From NCBI GenBank assembly GCA_950097015.1, contig CATNEN010000039.1:17900501-17964500 (forward strand): a stretch of 64,000 nucleotides of DNA. The letters are read 5' to 3'. This stretch comes from Macrostomum hystrix. Its lineage: Eukaryota > Platyhelminthes > Macrostomidae. Positions 46,501-58,479 of the stretch are shown piece by piece; position 1 is the stretch's first letter; each line of letters opens with the position of its first letter. The notes under the pieces were generated by a model. The model ran no database searches. It saw nothing but the letters and a program-made list of their open reading frames with translations, and was not told the DNA's origin. The translations under genes and the position numbers were made by a program.

Positions 46501-49500
46501 CTATATATTAACAATATAACATGTGGCAGTTAAAAAGTTATAACACCTGCCTGAGTCATTCTAGTCAGATGATTACACCTGCCTGAGTCATTCTAATCAG
46601 ATGATTACACCTGCCTGGGTCATTCTAGTCAGATGATTACACCTGCCTGAGTTATTCTAGTCAGATGATTACACCTGCCTGAGTCATTCTAGTCAGATGA
46701 TTACACCTGCCTGAGTCATTCTAATCAGATGATTACACCTGCCTGGGTCATTCTAGTCAGATGATTACACCTGCCTGAGTTATTCTAGTCAGATGATTAC
46801 ACCTGCCTGAGTTATTCTAGTCAGATGATTACACCTGCCTGAGTTATTCTAGTCAGATGATTACACCTGCCTGGGTCATTCTAGTCAGATGATTACACCT
46901 GCCTGAGTCATTCTAGTCAGATGATTACACCTGCCTGAGTTATTCTAGTCAGATGATTACACCTGCCTGAGTTATTCTAGTCAGATGATCACACCTGCCT
47001 GAGTCATTCTAGTCAGATGATTACACCTGCCTGAGTCATTCTAGTCAGATGATTACACCTGCCTGAGCCATTCTAGTCAGATGATTGTCAGCAGGTGTCT
47101 CACCTGAAGCAGGAATCTAAATCCGAAGTCTCTCAGTGGAAGATAAGCAAACACAGGAAATTCTTCGTCCAGAGCAGCTTCGCTCTCGTCGACATTGTCG
47201 TCGGCTTCGCCATCGTCGCCAAGTGGTACAGCCGCCGTCAATCTAGAAACTCGACCGTCGCCAACTTCAACATTGTCAGAAACTAGCAAATAATCTCTCT
47301 GAGCCAACAATCGGCCGTCGGAGCCGTCGTGAGTCTCCAACCGAACGGCCACATCGTCGCCACGATTGTTGTCAGCCTCGCTGTCCAAACAAACAAGCGA
47401 CGTTTCTCGTTTCAAATGATTTATCGATACTAGATTTAAACGACGCAGGCGATTTAGGAACAGAAGCAGTTCAGGTCGAAGCTCGTCTAGCATTGACGAA
47501 TTGGGGCCAGCGGGATTGCGCAATGGGATGCGAATTGTGGTGCCTGTAGCGAAATGTTTTATTTTGAATAACATTGCTTTCTAGTTTACAGTGAAGCGTT
47601 ACTTTGCTATCTGTCGGGATTAATTTGCTATTAAAAGATTGTCCGTTTCACGAAGCGTTTGATGTGCTAACGCGTTAGTTAAAGAAAGAAAAACGCAACT
47701 ATAGCAGAAGATCGTTTCTTTTATGAAACAAAGCGTTAATTAGCAAAGTGAAGCATAGATTAAAGAAATTAGCAAAAAATTACTTCAGGAAGTAAAGCGT
47801 TACTATCATACTAGCTTAAACGAGATTTGTTTACTTAAAGCTAGGTTTCTGCATAAACTCTAATTTGTTACTTCAAAACGTTACTTTTGGCATACCTGGA
47901 GTGGGAAGCAGTCCGGGCATCCAGTGCGGCAGTACGCAGCCCAATGGCCCAGCTTTGGCCAGATCGAATCGGAAATGAAAATTACCGGAATGAATCTCGG
48001 GCGCATCAGATACACGAAACACAGCCTTGAAGCCGATGCCTTTGTGACCGATTCGGCCGACTGAGTGGGGCGACTTTGTGCTTCGCCCGACGTCGCAGAT
48101 TGCCTTGACGGAGCGTCGAGTGAAGCCCGACTCATTGTAGGAGACGGTGAGTAGGGCGCCGCCTAAGATAGGAATTTGCGGTACGCGCGATTGAAAACTT
48201 TGTTAGAAGGGGTTGTAGCCTAGTAGTCTGAGTGTCGGACTTACGACTGGAAGGTCGTGGGTTCGATTCGCTTCTACTCAGGAACAATTTGTGTCCTTTA
48301 CCAAGACACTTAACTTTGCATTGCTTCAGTTCACCCAGCTGTTAAATGGGTGCCGGCGGACGCAGTCTCGTTAGACCGCTATGACCATGGACAAAGGAAA
48401 CACCTCAAATCCTACTCTACTCACCGTCGGACAGTTCAAAGCGCACGGCCGGAACAGAACCACCAGGATAGGCATTGTCGTCCGCATTCTGCAACAATTC
48501 CAGCAGAAAGTGCGCCTCGCCAGAGTACAAATCGCGCGACAAACGCTCTAGACTGCGGCCTAGACGCTCGTGATGCTCGCGCAGGGCCTCCGGCGTATTG
48601 TCGTCCTCGCCGTTGACTTCGCCATTGTCGTCTACAATGCCAAAGGCGACGCGTCGAATATCGTTGACAATGACGGCTCGACACGATGCCGAATCCAGGC
48701 CTAAGGCGTCCTCCGAGTCATCAACGTCGATATTGTCTTTTTTGTCGGCGACGGCTACGTCACAAGTTGGCATGACTGACTGAGACGGCTGTGTTGTAGC
48801 AGAGTTCTCTAAAGTCGGCGTCAGTCTCAGCTGAGGCCATGAGGCAGACAGTCGAAGTCGCGCATCGTCTGGTAGCGACTGGGCGAAACTTTCCTGATCG
48901 CCGTTATTATCGTCAATGTCGGCAATAAATTCGCCAACGCAAGTGTCGTAGCCGATGCTGGCGGCGGCAACGGCGGGCAGCCATCGGGCTAGTCGGCTGG
49001 CAAATTGAAGGCGCGCGAATCTCGGCCAGGCAGCCGAAGCGGCGCCAGCCAGTTGACGAATTGCCGCTCGCGGAAAATCGTCGAACAAATCGGCCTCGCC
49101 GTCGACACTGGCATCGGCGAGGACGCCAAGGCGAGAGTCGCTGCTGCGCACTGCGGCTGCCTTTCGAATAGCCAGCAGGGACGTCAAAATGCCGGCGGCG
49201 GCGCGGGCGTCCTCGGAGGCAACGGCGTCGCGGAAAGATTCCAGAGTGGCGTCGCCGGCGAGACGACGAAGACAACCAGACCCGGAGCGCAGGAAGAGCA
49301 GGGAGTGACGATTGGCAGCTGAGGGCGAAATTGAAAATTGAAGATGAAAATTACAAATATTCAAAAACAGGGTAAAAACGTAATAATAATCAGCAGTGGC
49401 AGTGGCAGAGGAAGTGGCATTGGGGGGAGGGGTGAGTGGCAGAGCTGTCAAACGCATTTGCCTTTCGCGCCAAGGTCCCTGAGCTCGATTCCGCGGCGAG

Positions 49501-52500
49501 GCCACATTTATTTGGGGGCGCAGCCGCGGAGAGAAGGCTTGGGAGATTGCCGTGCAATTTACGCCCTGGAGGGCCAACCTCTAAGGAACAGTGACATTGT
49601 ACACTGCCTGACGATGAGAAAGCCAGGGCAGATGTACACAACTGAGTGAGCGTGTGCCTGCGTACGTTATCTGTGTGTGTGTGTGTGCTCAGGAGTCAGC
49701 GAAATGGGCAGAATTGCCTCCTCGCTGGTTGTGGGTCTACAGTAACTAAATGAAGTACCACTGCCCAAAGCCCCCTGCAATTATTTTTTGTGTAAAAACT
49801 TTGCATGTTACTCGCAGTAGTAAAAACGAGAAAATTAGAGAACCTATTTCACCTTAGAGTTTTGAAACGGTTAGCAAATAATTTAGTGGTCCAACCTAAA
49901 ATTTATGCGATCCCACGACGGAATCGAGCTCAGGGATCTTGGTTTCAGAGTCTGACAAGCTCGCAGTTCTGCTTTTTTATAAGTATGCCCATTGACTAGT
50001 GGGCAGTCAACTGAACATATTTCCATATTTTTCTATACATATCGGCTCATCTAGCTTACCCGCAGTTGCATTGGCATTGAGAAAGTCGACTAGCCGCCCC
50101 AGTCGGGGCGAAAAGCGCAGATCCCAGGCTAATCGACGCTCGGCGTCGGCCAACAGCGGCAAAGCTGTCAGAGCGGCTAGAGCCTCCTCTGTAGCTTCCT
50201 CGATAGCATTAGCCTTAGCCTTGGCCGCTAGTCCGCTAGACATCAACCCGGTTTCGTCAACTAAAGCCACTGACTGGAGCGGACCCGAGCTGGTTGAGCT
50301 GGCTGCGACTGTGCCAGAAGTCGATGAGGGCAGAAACAAAGCGTCCAGAGCCTGGGCGAAAATAAGTAAATCTAATAATGGTCAAGCATACCATAATCCC
50401 AGATCCCTTGTCGCATTTTTCAACAATCCCACAATCCCAGATCCCTTGTCGCATTTTTCAACAATCCCACAATCCCAGATCCCTTGTCGCATTTTTCAAC
50501 AATCCCACAATCCCAGATCCCTTGTCGCATTTTTCAACAATCCCACAATCCCAGATCCCTTGTCGCATTTTTCAACAATCCCACAATCCCAGATCCCTTG
50601 TCGCATTTTTCAACAATCCCACAATCCCAGATCCCTTGTCGCATTTTTTAACAATCCCACAATCCCAGATCCCTTGTCGCATTTTTCAACAATACCACAA
50701 TCCCAGATCCCTTGTCGCATTTTTCAACAATCCCACAATCCCAGATCCCTTGTCGCATTTTTCAACAATCCCACAATCCCAGATCCCTTGTCGCATTTTT
50801 CAACAATCCCACAATCCCAGATCCCTTGTCGCATTTTTCAATAATCCCACAATTCCAGATCCTTAAGTCAAAAATCCCACAATTCAAAATCCATAAGTCA
50901 ATAATCCTACAATCCCAGATCCTCAAGTCAATAATCCCACAATCTCAGATCCTCAAGTCAATAATCCCACAATCCCAGATCATCAAGTCAATAATCCCAC
51001 AATCTCAGATCCTCAAGTGAATAATCCTACAATCTCAGATCCTCAAGTCAATAATCCTACAATCTCAGATCCTCAAGTGAATAATCCTACAATCTCAAAT
51101 CCTCAAGTGAATAATCCTACAATCTCAGATCCTCAAGTGAATAATCCTACAATCTCAAATCCTCAAGTGAACAATCCTACAATCTCAGATCCTCAAGTGA
51201 ACAATCCTACAATCTCAGATCCTCAAGTCAATAATCCCACAATCTCAGATCCTCAAGTGAACAATCCTACAATCTCAGATCCTCAAGTGAATAATCCTAC
51301 AATCTCAAATCCTCAAGTGAATAATCCTACAATCTCAAATCCTCAAGTGAATAATCCTACAATCTCAAATCCTCAAGTGAACAATCCTACAATCTCAGAT
51401 CCTCAAGTGAACAATCCTACAATCTCAGATCCTCAAGTGAACAATCCTACAATCTCAGATCCTCAAGTCAATAATCCCACAATCTCAGATCCTCAAGTGA
51501 ATAATCCTACAATCTCAAATCCTCAAGTGAATAATCCTACAATCTCAAATCCTCAAGTGAATAATCCTACAATCTCAGATCCTCAAGTGAATAATCCTAC
51601 AATCTCAAATCCTCAAGTGAATAATCCTACAATCTCAAATCCTCAAGTGAATAATCCCACAATCTCAGATCCTCAAGTGAATAATCCTACAATCTCAGAT
51701 CCTCAAGTGAATAATCCTACAATCTCAGATCCTCAAGTGAACAATCCTACAATCTCAGATCCTCAAGTGAATAATCCTACAATCTCAGATCCTCAAGTGA
51801 ATAATCCTACAATCTCAGATCCTCAAGTGAATAATCCTACAATCTCAGATCCTCAAGTGAATAATCCTACAATCTCAGATCCTCAAGTGAATAATCCTAC
51901 AATCTCAGATCCTCAAGTGAATAATCCTACAATCTCAGATCCTCAAGTGAATAATCCTACAATCTCAGATCCTCAAGTGAATAATCCTACAATCTCAGAT
52001 CCTCAAGTCAATAATCCCACAATCTCAGATCCTCAAGTCAATAATCCTACAATTCCAGATCCTCAAGTCAATAATCCTACAATTCCAGATCCTCAAGTCA
52101 ATAATCCCACATTTCCAGATCCTCAAGTGTCATATTCAACCATCCATAATCGCATGTTTCAAATCGTTACTCACTGCAGCCAGCCTAGCATCAGTAGCTA
52201 AACAACTCAATAGAGCAGCAGCTGCCGATGATTCTCGATCGTCGGCCGAACAGCGATCAACAAGCTCGGCGTGCAGCTCTTCCATGGTGGCCGAGACGGA
52301 GTTTGTCGGCAGGGGGCGACGCCCGGTGTCAGCGCTGGCGGCGCTGTCACCAAGGAGACGTTCGAGAATAATTCTGGCAGCCTCCGGTGTAGAAATCTGC
52401 TGATTCTGCTTTCGCTTTTCTGATTCGTTCTTATTCACTGTGATTATTTCTACGGCATTCGACGAAGAGTTGTCGGAGCTGTCACTGCTGTCAGTGCAGC

Positions 52501-55500
52501 TACTTTCTTCGATAATCACAACCGAATTGTTGGACTTGTCTGCGGGTTTAAAATCGCACTTTTAAAAACAAAGACTTAAGTAATTTCTCATTTTAAAAGC
52601 TTAGGGTTTAAAAGCTTAAAAGGAGGCAATGCTGCCCATTTCCCTGACTCCTGGGCACACACGCACTTACCGTACGCAGGCACAAGCTCACTCAGTTGTG
52701 TACATCTGCCCTGACTTTCTCATCGTCAGGCAGTGTACACTCTTACTGATCTTTGGAGGTCGGCCCCTTAAAAGGCGTTTCCAAGGCTGCGACCCAAGGC
52801 TGCGCTCTGCCACTCACCCGTTATAAGTTTGGTTTAGAACGTCATGAAATTTTTCAAATGAATAGCATTATCAGCCAACGCAATTTACCTAATTCTCGGC
52901 TGCACTTAAAACATTTGCGTTGATCAGCATCGACTCCGGCATCCGTCAGGCCGAACAGTCGCCTACGCAGTGCTTCGGCATCCTGACGAAGTCGATTACC
53001 AACGCCGTCAGCTGTGGCGCACAGAGCCAAATGTAGCAGCTTGTGAGCCAGCGGACCCTCGGCTTCGATAGCGCGCAGAAAACCAGCCACGGAGGCCTGC
53101 AGAGCCAGCCCAGTCAGGCCGTCGGAGGTTTCGCGCAGTACATCGACTAGGCAGGCATAATTGGCCGCAACATCGCGCAGGCAATTCAGCGGCTTCATTT
53201 TTGTCAGCTGGCGACGCAACTGCCAACCGGAGCCGCCATGTCGACGCATCAGCAGCTTCGCTAGGAAAGCTTCGTAGGCTGATTGGACCCGGTTAATTGA
53301 CGCTTGGCGCATCGACTCTATGTGCCTGAAGGAAATAAAATATGACGATTGATTTTATTTGGGCTTCAGAAACTGATTTTAAAACTTACCAACTGGCAGA
53401 CAGACGGACACCCATCAAAGACAGCAAGACGGACTACAATCAAAGACAGACGGACTACAATCAAAGACAGACGGACTACAATCAAAGACAGACGGACTAC
53501 AATCAAAGACAGACGGACTACAATCAAACACAGACGGACTACAATCAAACACAGACGGACTACAATCAAAGACAGACGGACACCCATCAAAGACAGCAAG
53601 ACGGACTACAATCAAAGACAGACGGACTACAATCAAAGACAGACGGACTACAATCAAAGACAGACGGACTACAATCAAACACAGACGGACTACAATCAAA
53701 CACTGACGGACTACAATCAAAGACAGACAGACACCAATAAAAGACAGACGGACAGCCATCAAAGACACAGGGACGACGAGTAAACCTAGTAGATATTATC
53801 AGATAGATAACTTAGTAAGGACTGAAATAAAAAGCAAAAAAGACAGACAGACAGACAGAAAACTTAGAAAAAAAACACAGATAGACAGCCTGTAAAGACA
53901 ATAAGACACCAATTAAGGACATACCTAGACAGAGATACAATCAACAGACAGACAGATAGACACGAAGGCTGGACAGAGTGATTAATACCCACCAAGGACA
54001 ATCAGACAGAGGCATTACAAAAGTCAGGCGTAGACAAATAGTAAGTACCTGGACAGATGAGACAGGCACAATGGTAGCTATGGATTAGCTACTCACGTTT
54101 TTATCATTGGTTCATTGCGAGCCAGCCGAATAGTGCCAAACAGGGCACCGAGTAGGGGGCCAAAACTGGCTATGCGAACGCACAGCTGCTGCGGATTAGC
54201 AACGCCACGCCTTGAGCACAGGTAGGCCAGGAAGGCGTCGCAGTCCGTGGCCTCAACGCGGCGGCCCCGACTAGAGGAGAACTCGTCCAGGTGATTCAAA
54301 ACGTCCTGGGAGCAGATCTAGCAATTCGAATCGGGTTTGGTTTGGAATCTTTGACTAAGTTCGAAGAGAGGTCGGGAGTTCGAAGCTCAGGATGAAAAAA
54401 ATTCCAAGAGCAAGACACTAAATTCCATTCTATCAATTATCAACCATCAATTATAATCCAGCTAATGCTGATACTCATTTAGCCTAGTCACGACCAACTC
54501 ACGGACTCAGGATTTGAAGGTCAGGGGTTCGAATATAAATGTATATCACCATTATTATAAATCGAAAAATAATAACCTGAGGCACAGAGCGCAACGATGG
54601 ATCGGGCCAAAAGAAATCGCACACAGCAGGTAAAAATAACGGACTGCCAAGCAGTGCCACGTCTGGCGATAGGCCGCGCGAATTGTTCAGAGAGGCTGCT
54701 ACCTCAGCCAAGGTGATGAGATTGCGCTGACGGACTAGACACTGCAAATGGAATATTCTGCGTGAAATCTTTGAGCAACTTTTGTTTAGAAAGTAAATAA
54801 AAAAACAATTAAATCGCTACTTGAGTGAGGCGGGAGAGAGACAGAGAGGTCTAACGTGTCAGATCTAGCTCGATTCCGCGGCGAGGCCGCATTCATTTAT
54901 GGCGCCGCCACGTAGAGAAGGCTTGGGGGCTTACGCCCTTAGAGGGTCAATCTCCAAGGCACAGTGAGAGTGTACACTGCCTGACACACTAGCAGCTTCA
55001 TAGCGAATATGATTATAATATAATAATAAATAAGTACACCTGCCCCAGCTCTAAAAATACTAGTGCAGCCAACAGCACGGCCGCAGCTATTGCGCGGCTC
55101 ATCTGAAAACTGTGTACAACTGTTTAACTATCAATAGCTAATAATTCAAATACATAGCTGCTGCTGATGTCAATTATGACAGCTAAATGACACCATTTTT
55201 TGCAGCCTAGATAAGTGAATTACGCAGCTTCGCACCTGAACATGCAGGTTGGCCTGCTGACCAGCCCGCTCCAACCGTCGCAGCAGAGGCACCCGATCCG
55301 AATTAACAATGCCCCAATGCCAAAGCCGATCAGCTCCGAGTCTATGCGACATCAGTTCTAGAACGCGCCGACTCTCCGGATAGCGACCGCTGTCAACAAG
55401 ATGGCGGACGCAATCTAACGCTACCCGATCTAGCTGCTGCGGGCTTGGCGGCGGCGGCATCCGGTGTGGCGCACTGGCCGCTGGCGGAAATTGAAACGGT

Positions 55501-56081
55501 GCATCGCCCTGAATATTTTCAGTTAGCAGGATGACGAATTCGGGCTCTGTCTGGGTCGCAGCCGGAACGGATGGCTTCGACTGAGGCGGCGTCGATAACG
55601 GAGGTGGCGGAGCTGCAGAATTCGGTCTAGGCTGCAGAGGAACCCTGCCCGATTGCATCCTAGCTACACTACTGTCAGTAGGAGTAGCAGAAAATGGTAA
55701 TTCAGCTAGAAAATTCTTAGCTCGTTGAACAGCCTCGCTGCATAGCGAAGCTGTTGGACTGGCCGACCTACGAGGTCGAAGCTTGGACTTTGTGACTGAT
55801 GGGGTGATGTCAATGATGACGCAATCATCGTTTTGTGAGTCAGTTTCACTATCAGTGTCGCTTGAATCACTATCAGAAGTGGATGCCGATATTACTTTGG
55901 CAATAGTAGAAGAACCAGCTTGCTGTGACATTGGTGTGTCTGCTTTATGATTGTTTTGCAAAATTTCTAGCTTTTTATTGCTGCTGCTATTGCTGCTAGT
56001 TTTGCTGTTTGCTGAGCGAATTGTGGAACTGGATGGCTTGGCATCCAAAAAAAATTCTGATGATTTTATTGGATTGGAATC
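40570..56081 (-). CDS. NO VEIN-like giant protein: GHKL ATPase plus DUF3883
   Basis: Minus-strand exons 56081-55236, 55102-55040, 54741-54577, 54317-54097, 53325-52889, 52539-52175, 50351-50060, 49318-48425, 48162-47896, 47543-47104, 46469-46287, 45240-44761 and 44013-40570 join in phase to 2,698 codons. The N terminus is acidic, Ser/Pro-rich. The GHKL (HSP90/histidine-kinase-like) ATPase at about 1060-1190 shows N box LLELLQNADDN, SYNESGF, ICDVGRSTK and GHKGIGFKAVFRVSD. NO VEIN-family segments follow (VLPHWMPG, FPVFAYLPLRDFG, GDFEIPSSREDI, WKIVSPSYL). A Thr/Ser/Ala-rich linker precedes the C-terminal DUF3883 (PD-(D/E)XK-like) domain with FDIEL and LEVKSS. Arabidopsis NO VEIN has a similar size and affects vein patterning; animal function is unknown. 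No ATG opens exon 1, so an upstream exon is likely. The last exon has no internal stop over 1,148 codons. Confidence 0.88.
41045..41260 (-). repeat. In-frame Thr/Ser/Ala codon repeat in NO VEIN-like gene
   Basis: Within the last exon, 12- to 24-base units encode variations on TATPAST. This linker lies just before the C-terminal DUF3883 region. The unit lengths are multiples of three, so the frame is kept, and length polymorphism is likely. Confidence 0.75.
44025..44725 (-). repeat. 24/25-bp minisatellite in NO VEIN-like intron 12
   Basis: About 28 units with the core GAGAGCGATACTGAATGACT and variable numbers of G between units. The right part uses a GAAGGAATGGG variant. It fills intron 44014-44760, which is 747 bases long (249 codons) and has no stop in the host frame, so it reads through as SIALPHSF/HSVSLSP cycles. 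Confidence 0.94.
45310..46175 (-). repeat. 23-bp minisatellite in NO VEIN-like intron 11
   Basis: About 37 units of 23 bp with the core GTGACTGGAGTGACAAGATA. A 230-bp block (ten units, marked by GAGTAACAAAATAGG) is repeated at about 45635 and 45865. All minus frames are open because 23 is not a multiple of three and no frame contains a stop. Confidence 0.95.
46545..47085 (-). repeat. 32-bp minisatellite in NO VEIN-like intron 10
   Basis: About 17 units of 32 bp with the core GATTACACCTGCCTGAGTCA. Variants are GTTATT, GGTCAT and CTAATCAG. It sits immediately downstream of the donor at 47103. Confidence 0.95.
47544..47895 (-). other. NO VEIN-like intron 9 with short dispersed repeats
   Basis: 352 bases with several imperfect AAGCGTTA / GTTACTTT / TTAGCAAA motifs in both orientations but no clean tandem period. 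It is one of only two introns of this gene without an obvious SINE or minisatellite. Confidence 0.4.
48209..48405 (+). repeat. SINE-A copy in NO VEIN-like intron 8
   Basis: GGGGTTGTAGCCTAGTAG (A box), GTGGGTTCGATTCGC (B box), then CCAAGACACTTAACTTTGCA, CACCCAGCTGTTAAATGGGT and CCATGGACAAAGG. It is antisense to the host gene and occupies most of intron 48163-48424. Confidence 0.82.
49432..49790 (+). repeat. SINE-B, best full-length copy (NO VEIN-like intron 7)
   Basis: Head GTGAGTGGCAGAGCTGTC, CTCGATTCCGCGGCGAGGCC, CAATTTACGCCCTGGAGGGC, CTGACGATGAGAAAGCCAGG, a TG-repeat stretch and the tail CTCAGGAGTCAGCGAAATGG to GCCCCCTGCAATTATTTTTT. It is about 360 bp and antisense to the host gene. Confidence 0.85.
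50390..50855 (-). repeat. 38-bp minisatellite in NO VEIN-like intron 6
   Basis: About 12 nearly identical 38-bp units, each holding CAATCCCAGATCCCTTGTCG and CATTTTTCAACAATCCCA. It joins directly to the 30-bp array that follows and shares the CAATCCCAGATCC part with it. Confidence 0.95.
50856..52130 (-). repeat. 30-bp minisatellite in NO VEIN-like intron 6
   Basis: About 42 units of exactly 30 bp with the core CCTACAATCTCAGATCCTCA. It is open on the plus strand as a ten-residue cycle (NNPTISDPQV) for 394 codons, which is an artefact. Variants at three positions form patches along the array. Confidence 0.96.
52620..52822 (-). repeat. SINE-B fragment in NO VEIN-like intron 5
   Basis: Reverse complement of the family. 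GAGTCAGGGAAATGGGCAGC at the tail side and CTGACGATGAGAAAGTCAGG are visible on the minus strand, and the head end CGGGTGAGTGGCAGAGC lies at about 52806-52822. The middle is deleted and rearranged. Confidence 0.75.
53400..53770 (-). repeat. 21-bp minisatellite in NO VEIN-like intron 4
   Basis: About 17 units of 21 bp, core GACGGACTACAATCAAAGAC. A variant (GGACACCCATCAAAGACAGC) occurs at 53406 and again at about 53578, so a block of eight units may have been duplicated. Degenerate GACA-rich DNA continues to about 54060. Confidence 0.93.
54340..54540 (+). repeat. Degenerate SINE-A pieces in NO VEIN-like intron 3
   Basis: GAGGTCGGGAGTTCGAAGCT and, further on, GAAGGTCAGGGGTTCGAATA are two B-box-like segments. 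AGCAAGACACTAAATTCCAT matches the SINE-A body between them. Two old copies are likely. Confidence 0.55.
54828..54990 (+). repeat. SINE-B 5' fragment in NO VEIN-like intron 2
   Basis: GCTCGATTCCGCGGCGAGGC, CATTCATTTATGGCGC and CTTACGCCCTTAGAGGGTCA match the family. The A-box part is worn and the tail after CACTGCCTGAC is missing. Confidence 0.72.
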
Positions 56082-56099
56082 CTGAAGTAACAATTTAAA

Positions 56100-58100
56100 C
56101 TAATTTCATAAAACATTCAATATAAATTTGACATTTTTTTCCAAGATAGATGACTTTCTGTAACATATAGCACATACATTAGAAAAAGAAAAGCTATTTA
56201 GATGCTATTACTATCTTACTATCTTAGCACTGCAAAAATGTATAGCATGATGATCTGGCCAATCCTAAGGGGCCTTTGGCCTATACCAGTAAGGTATATC
56301 TGGCATTAAACTGTATTTTTATAAAAATTTGAAAGCTAACGTATGTATTAAGCTAGAAAGCTAGATTTATTATTATTCTAGTATTAGCCAATAAATGCTC
56401 AATGATAGCTAATGACTAAAAGCTATATATAAAACTAGCTAGGCTTAAATTAACGATGGACCTACCTCCTCTAGTATAAGTTGAAAAAAATTAATTGGCT
56501 TTGGCTTGTTTGCTTTTAAATAGCGAATAATAACCCTAGGCCTGCAGCTAGACATATTATAGGCTAGTTTAATATTATAGGAAAAATTGTTCACCAATAG
56601 TTGCAATCATGTTTAAATTATGTCTGCTAGAAGCTAGGCCTATGGTTACCAAAAAAGATTTTTTGCTAGGTGTTTTAAACAAAATATGTAGTAAGTAGTA
56701 GAATATCACCTAGTGGTCTAGCCTCATCTTTCTACTACTGATATTCTACCTCATCCGTAAAACTCGAAGTGAGGCCATCTAGGCCTCCATGTAAATAAAT
56801 AAACAAAAAGAAAAAGATCAATTATTCTTATTTAAGGACACAAAAGCCTGGCACTGGAAAGCACAACACCTACACCAAAATGCCTGGCAACCAATATAAG
56901 CTACATTATGTATTTAGTAATTAAGGAATGACATTAGACCTAGGCCTATGCCAAATGCTACCTACACAAGCTAGGTCTTAACTAGGGCTAAAGCCTAATA
57001 CTTAAAACATTAGGCCCTATTGCCCCTGCCCTAGATAGCCAATAAGGCAAATCCTATTGCCGGGGCAATAGGTCAATAGGCCTAGGGCCTAACATAAGCT
57101 ATATTTGGCTAAAATACTGAGTGCATTTATAATTATGAGTAGGCGTAGGCCTATGAATGTAGTAGGCCTAGATACTAAGATACCTTGATAGATTGTAGGC
57201 TCCCCCTATATATTCCCCATTTATACATTGCTTTTATTGCTAGGGCAATAAAAAAGCTTAGTAGGCTATTTTCTTATTTATTGACTGGGTCACTCAAGCA
57301 TAATATTGCCATAGACAATTTTTATAAATGGGTGATAATATATATGTATCCCCCAGTTGCATTTGTGCAATAGCCTATGTTCTTATGGTTTATTTCATTT
57401 ATCTGCACGACTAAAGATAAATTATTTATTTACATAGGCACTGAGTGCAGATAAATGACAACTTTAGGCCTATAGCTTAAAATGAAATCGATGCAACATA
57501 AAAGTTTAAGAATATATTATATATGATGCAGATAACAGTGATTTGTCATTGTTTATAAATGTGATGGTCACATTAATAGTGGCACCACAAGCCTCAATCT
57601 GCATTCGTTTGTGCAGTGCTCCTTAGTCCTTCAATGACTTTTGTTTCACTTTCACGAAAGTCTGTCCTGGTTGCAGCAGTACAATTTGTTGATATAGTCA
57701 CAGTTGACATGCTCATTGTACTGATCTCAGTACAGCTACATTTCTTTGGCATGTTTGTTCAAACCTTTCTTCGATGAGTGCATTAACTTTTTGTAAAAAA
57801 TAGGCCTATTGACGGGCACGGGCGCGCGCGGTGCGTTCGTTGCAGTTGATTCAAATTGGTGCCATTTTTCGGGTGCCACTCTTTTCGTCTGCCGCCAGTT
57901 CGTCTGCTGGGCAGACGAACAAACTATTTTGCGTTAAACTTTTCGTCTGCTGGAAACTCAAGTTTAACGAGACTTAGATTCTTAGAACAACCGAAATCAG
58001 TAAAACAATCAATCAAACGACAAAATATCGCGCAAATTTAAAATCTTTTCGCTTTGAACCACATATATATAGCGTATGCAACTCATTGTCATTGCACACC
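56100..58100. other. Spacer between the divergent NO VEIN-like and PHD genes
   Basis: AT-rich with many short TAGGCCTA-type motifs at 56.9-57.2 kb. A GC-richer stretch at about 57815-57870 could be a shared promoter. The missing first exon of the NO VEIN-like gene should be here, but I could not identify it. Confidence 0.4.
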
Positions 58101-58125
58101 ACATTTGCGTGCCTGGATAATCGAA

Positions 58126-58311
58126 ATGTCAGATTTTTGTCTTGTCTGTCAAAAGATAGTCAGCACGCGACAGCAGGCCTTGCTGTGCGATTCGTGTGAT
58201 CAATGGCAGCATCGAATCTGTGGCATTAATATGACCCAGACTGAGTATCGCGAAATATTGAGCAAAAATGTTTCCTTCAACTGGATGTGCTCACGATGTG
58301 AGGAAAAAAAC
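58126..58311 (+). CDS. PHD-finger first exon
   Basis: Codes for 62 residues starting at ATG 58126 and ending at a strong donor (GTAAGT at 58312), phase 0. Spaced zinc ligands fit a C4HC3 PHD finger: Cys-x2-Cys (FCLVCQ), Cys-x2-Cys (LLCDSCDQW), His-x2-Cys (QHRICG) and Cys-x2-Cys (WMCSRCEE). PHD fingers of this style usually bind histone tails, and similar ones occur in transposon-linked proteins. No later exon was recognised to the right on this strand, so the product is incomplete or the exon is an orphan. Confidence 0.65.
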
Positions 58312-58479
58312 GTAAGTAGCTCATTGACTTTTATGGCACATGTAAATATAGAATTCATGTGCACGTCATGTTCAAGCTACCATAACCACTTATTATAATT
58401 ATAATTATAATAGCGAGATTATTTGCTGTACATACCCTAGGCGCCAATAATGCAAAATAATGCATTTAGCAATGCATGA

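Noticed and set aside
51017-52201. 394-codon plus-strand ORF with a ten-residue repeat
   Set aside because: It is the 30-bp array within an intron of the NO VEIN-like gene. The exons on both sides join in phase without it, on the other strand.
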